Source of the DNA: Azospirillum tabaci
GTDB lineage: Bacteria; Pseudomonadota; Alphaproteobacteria; Azospirillales; Azospirillaceae
DNA: 64,000 nucleotides
Direction of reading: 5' to 3'
Assembly (NCBI RefSeq): GCF_014596085.1
Contig: NZ_JACCJY010000028.1
Location: 20,869-84,868, forward strand
Shown here: piece by piece, positions 62,201 to 64,000 of the stretch
Numbering within the stretch: position 1 is the stretch's first letter
Layout of the letters: each line of letters opens with the position of its first letter
The notes under the pieces: model-generated
What the model was told of the DNA's origin: nothing
Databases searched by the model: none
The model's input: the letters and a program-made list of their open reading frames with translations, nothing else
Made by a program: the position numbers and the translations under genes

Positions 62201-63409
62201 GGCGGTCAGGTCCGGTCGCCCCAGATAGCCCTGCGCCACGCCCGGCCCACCGATCAGCAGTTCGCCCTGGGTGCCGGGGGCGGCCAGCGCCATCGCCTCG
62301 TCCACCACATAGCAGCTGTAATTCGGGATCGGCCGGCCAATGGTGACCGGCTCGTCCGGACGCACTTCCGCCACGGTGGCGACCACGGTCGCCTCGGTCG
62401 GGCCATAGCTGTTGAAGATCGTCCGACCCGGACGGCACCAGCGCGCGGCCACCGCGGGCGGGCAGGCCTCGCCGCCCAGAATGATGACGCGCAGGCTCGG
62501 CACGTCCTTGGGCAGCATGGCGAGCAGCGTCGGCACGGTGTCCAGAACCGTGATTCCGGCGTCGTTCAGGACGTCAGCCAGCCGGTCGGCCTCGTCCAGC
62601 ACCTGTCGGCTCGCCACCCAGAGCGTCGCGCCGGCCAGATACGGCACGAAGATCTCTTCCAGTGACAGGTCGAAGGCCACCGACGCGCCCTGAAAGGCGA
62701 CATCCTCGCCGGTGATGCCGTAGAGGCTGTTGGCGGCGCGCAGGTAATGGCAGATGTTGGCGTGGCTGATGACGATGCCCTTGGGCTTGCCGGTGGAGCC
62801 CGAGGTGTAGATCGCGTAAGCCGGATGATCGCGGGTGACGCCGTCCGCGCGCAGGTCGGGCGCGCGCTCATCGTCGGAGGCAAGGTCCTCCAGCCGCAGG
62901 GCGGGCACAGCGAGCCCGGTCGCCTTCGACGCGGTCACGGCGTCCACGAGAATGGCGGGCGCGGAGCAGTCGGCCAGGCTGACCGCCACGCGTTCGGCGG
63001 GCGCGTCGGCGTCGAAGGGCAGATAGGCAGCGCCGGCCTTCAGAATGCCGAGAAGCGCCACATGCAGATCAAGCGACCGCGTCATCCACAGCCCGACGAA
63101 GGTCCCCGGACCGTAGCCACGCGCGCGCAACGCGTTGGCGACACGGTTCGCCCGAGCTTCCAACTCCCCATAGCTGACGCGACGCCCGTCAAACAGGATG
63201 GCGGTCCGCTCCGGCATGGCCCGCGCGGTGTCCGCGAAGATGTCGGACAGCAGTTCATCCCGAAGCAGCTCCGGCATCGCGCTGCCCCGCAGTACGCCGG
63301 AAACAGGGAGAGAGGAAAGGGGAGTGGAGAGGGCATCGTTCGAAGATTCGGACGAACGATGGCCGGCGCCCGGGGCTTCGACCAAGGTCGGCGTGCGAAG
63401 CAATGTCAC
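59294..63409 (-). CDS. Pls/PosA-type NRPS-like protein
   Basis: The 1371-residue protein has one adenylation domain (about 45-545: YAIYTSGSTGKPKGIVISHA, NSYGPTEATVVAT, YRSGDAVSI, DDQVKIRGFRLELGEIEAKL) that activates an amino acid. A carrier domain with DLGGHSLLAARF follows (Ser near 607). The C-terminal 750 residues hold six membrane helices in three pairs, each followed by a left-handed beta-helix hexapeptide (e.g. GAGASIGGKVKLANAEVIGN). This layout is that of the Pls epsilon-poly-lysine synthetase family, which joins monomers without a normal condensation domain. Product is unknown. The start is GTG 63409; ATG 63277 is an alternative. Confidence 0.9.
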   Translation of the reverse strand: MTLLRTPTLVEAPGAGHRSSESSNDALSTPLSSLPVSGVLRGSAMPELLRDELLSDIFADTARAMPERTAILFDGRRVSYGELEARANRVANALRARGYGPGTFVGLWMTRSLDLHVALLGILKAGAAYLPFDADAPAERVAVSLADCSAPAILVDAVTASKATGLAVPALRLEDLASDDERAPDLRADGVTRDHPAYAIYTSGSTGKPKGIVISHANICHYLRAANSLYGITGEDVAFQGASVAFDLSLEEIFVPYLAGATLWVASRQVLDEADRLADVLNDAGITVLDTVPTLLAMLPKDVPSLRVIILGGEACPPAVAARWCRPGRTIFNSYGPTEATVVATVAEVRPDEPVTIGRPIPNYSCYVVDEAMALAAPGTQGELLIGGPGVAQGYLGRPDLTAEKFIRNSFAIHGNDPVLYRSGDAVSIDPNGNLLFHGRIDDQVKIRGFRLELGEIEAKLADMAGVSQATVVLRNDNGLDRLVAFVVPQAGAALDKSALRDQLRAQLPSYMVPSHFEVTDRLPRLTSGKADRKALQAAPLTDDAGPGEQDEPQTPTEAALLEAAKRVFPGQSVPLEADFFMDLGGHSLLAARFVSAVRETRHLDGLTLQDVYGARSLRSMAERLDARAPRGGNGGNVERKDRFFTPPPLLRRFLCGAAQAAALPFILALMTAQWLGVFVSYMLLSGEDANFLQEIVTLLGVYMIINAATVVIAVAAKWLVIGRTKPGRYPLWGAYYYRWWLAQRFISLVHLKWFQGSPVMRVLLRTLGAKVGDEALIGEFESGAIDLVTIGAGASIGGKVKLANAEVIGNELVIGAVEIGADAYVGTSCVIGMDAVIGHGTELADLTALPAGARTGAYERWDGSPARHVGSVDRTELPATATAGRLRRGLNAAFYTVMLLALPPISLMPIFPAFYLFDNLDGVLGSAFGVSYLYYLPLIAWPTAMALVAVTVCMIAAVRWIVLPRVEAGTYSVHSGFYLRKWMVALSTEVMLDTLSSLYATVYMRAWYRLMGAKIGKDAEISTNLAGRYDLVEIGEKCFIADEVVLGDEDIRRGWMFLKPVKTEARVFVGNDAVVPAGASIPTGSLIGIKSKPPANEAMSAGETWFGSPPIKLPVRQRFDGVGANWTYEPSKARRLCRAVFEAFSLSMPTMLFITFGTLAVELFAPAILEQRYGAFLAQFLAVSVAIPVAMVAVVILVKWLLMGRYAPTVKPMWSWWAMKTEAVAVLYWGLAGKVLLDHLRGTPMLPWVLRLFGTKFGDGVFMDTTDITEFDCVSVGDHSAVNALSALQTHLYEDRVMKVGCVKVGRGVTIGAGSTVLYDTSVGDYAHLGPLTLVMKGEEIPAHTEWAGAPAEPVTDGQSELKEQFKSAA

Positions 63410-64000
63410 GCTTGTCAGCCTTTATAAAATGGTTCAGCGCAATCGCGGCGGTCGGACCTGTGTCTGATGGTCCCGGCGGTCGGCTGGCGGCTGCTTTGTG
63501 CCGTTGTGCAACCTTACGGGATTTTGGTTAACGAACCATTGATTACTGCCGCGCCCAAGCTGAAGGCCCCTTCAGCCGGTGGTCAGACTATGCGGCCCTC
63601 TGCGTGGCACGACCAATGAAAAGGGTGTCATGTGCGTTCCGACAGGGCGGGAGAAAAATCGCCTGGGGTCGAAAAAAGTGCTTGCCACCCCCGGGGCACC
63701 CCGCATATAAAGCGCCTCCCGACGCGGTGGCCGCCAACGAGGCGCCGACGGGTCGGGAACACAGAGACATTCTGGCCCTGGCGGCCCACTCCTTCAAGGG
63801 AATGGGCGCGGGGTGTTGCGGTTCTCCTGGGGCCGCGGGATCTTGGATATCGTTGATACCGTGTTGTGAGAAGGGATGCGCAGGCGGCGGTTTTGGCCGT
63901 TGGCCGCGGACCGGTTCCGGATGGGACTGGCATCGCGGGTCGCTTGAGCATCTCGGTCAAGCAGTAAGAGACTTCAGTTTCGAAAGCTTGGGTGAGGTCG
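63410..64000. other. Non-coding right end: NRPS upstream region and a strong promoter
   Basis: The first part (63410-63680) should hold the promoter of the NRPS-like gene. From 63683 a strong + strand promoter reads off the right edge. From 63713 to 64000 no plausible gene is found on either strand; the sequence looks like an untranslated leader. Confidence 0.45.
63683..63712 (+). promoter_or_regulatory. Strong sigma70-type promoter, possibly of an rRNA operon
   Basis: TTGCCA (63683-63688), 18 bases, TATAAA (63707-63712), preceded by an A run (AAAAAAGT) and followed by GC-rich discriminator sequence GCGCCTCCC. The 290 bases beyond have no gene, which resembles the long leader of a ribosomal RNA operon. 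No 16S sequence or boxA is reached before the window ends. Confidence 0.5.

Noticed and set aside
63632..63856. A 74-codon + strand frame in the right-end leader
   Set aside because: It starts upstream of the promoter at 63683, has no ribosome site and encodes an Arg/Pro-rich product typical of non-coding GC-rich DNA.

Overview
The window is GC-rich, gene-dense bacterial chromosome. Codon use, gene content and promoter types point to an alphaproteobacterium of the Rhodospirillales, most like Azospirillum. Supporting signs are EcfG-type stress promoters, a DUF6867 gene inside the liv operon, a class I fumarase, a PraR-like regulator and intergenic palindromes built from CCCTCTCCC-type arms. 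The organism call rests on recognition, not on a database match. I see no insertion sequence, prophage, CRISPR array or tRNA.

Left part (1-5 kb). The start of a TyrR-like regulator diverges from dadA across a promoter region with a sigma54-type site and repeated palindromes. A PRC-barrel gene and a PfpI/DJ-1 gene diverge from a two-way general-stress promoter. Two LuxR-type response regulators follow, one with a degenerate receiver.

Nitrogen block (5-16.5 kb). xdhA-xdhB-ureD-glycosyltransferase-ureABC-murI-like-ureEFG run on one strand, several with overlapping ends. Purine oxidation and urea hydrolysis thus look co-transcribed, with two foreign-looking passengers. A palindromic repeat appears to have been absorbed in frame into ureF.

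16.5-21.9 kb: a second PRC-barrel gene with a small stress-type membrane protein, fabI, a bacteriohemerythrin, an N-formylglutamate amidohydrolase, a zinc-type ArsR regulator and a DUF3299 gene. 22-31 kb: a polysaccharide locus (polymerase-like, GT4, Wzz-like, GT2, then on the other strand GT2 and a very large SLBB export protein) with a PraR-like repressor between its two arms.

31-44.6 kb: an SprA-type protein, N-carbamoylputrescine amidase, a MarR regulator, a long pentapeptide-repeat protein, PhoU, ChaB, an HTH/Ala-Pro-rich protein, an HtrA protease, a three-gene lipid-linked sugar transfer set (GT2, LAB_N protein, ArnT-like), a ROK kinase and two exported proteins of unknown function.

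44.6-50.7 kb: a full branched-chain amino acid ABC transporter operon (livH-M-G-F, DUF6867, substrate-binding protein) behind a sigma54-type site that overlaps a terminator. 50.7-59 kb: two small unknown genes, an OmpA-type porin, a convergent response regulator/histidine kinase pair, a NapF-like ferredoxin, a DUF4383 protein, a pseudouridine synthase and fumarase. 59.3-63.4 kb: one Pls/PosA-type NRPS-like gene of 1371 codons. The last 300 bases carry a strong sigma70-type promoter and a non-coding leader that may belong to an rRNA operon beyond the right edge.
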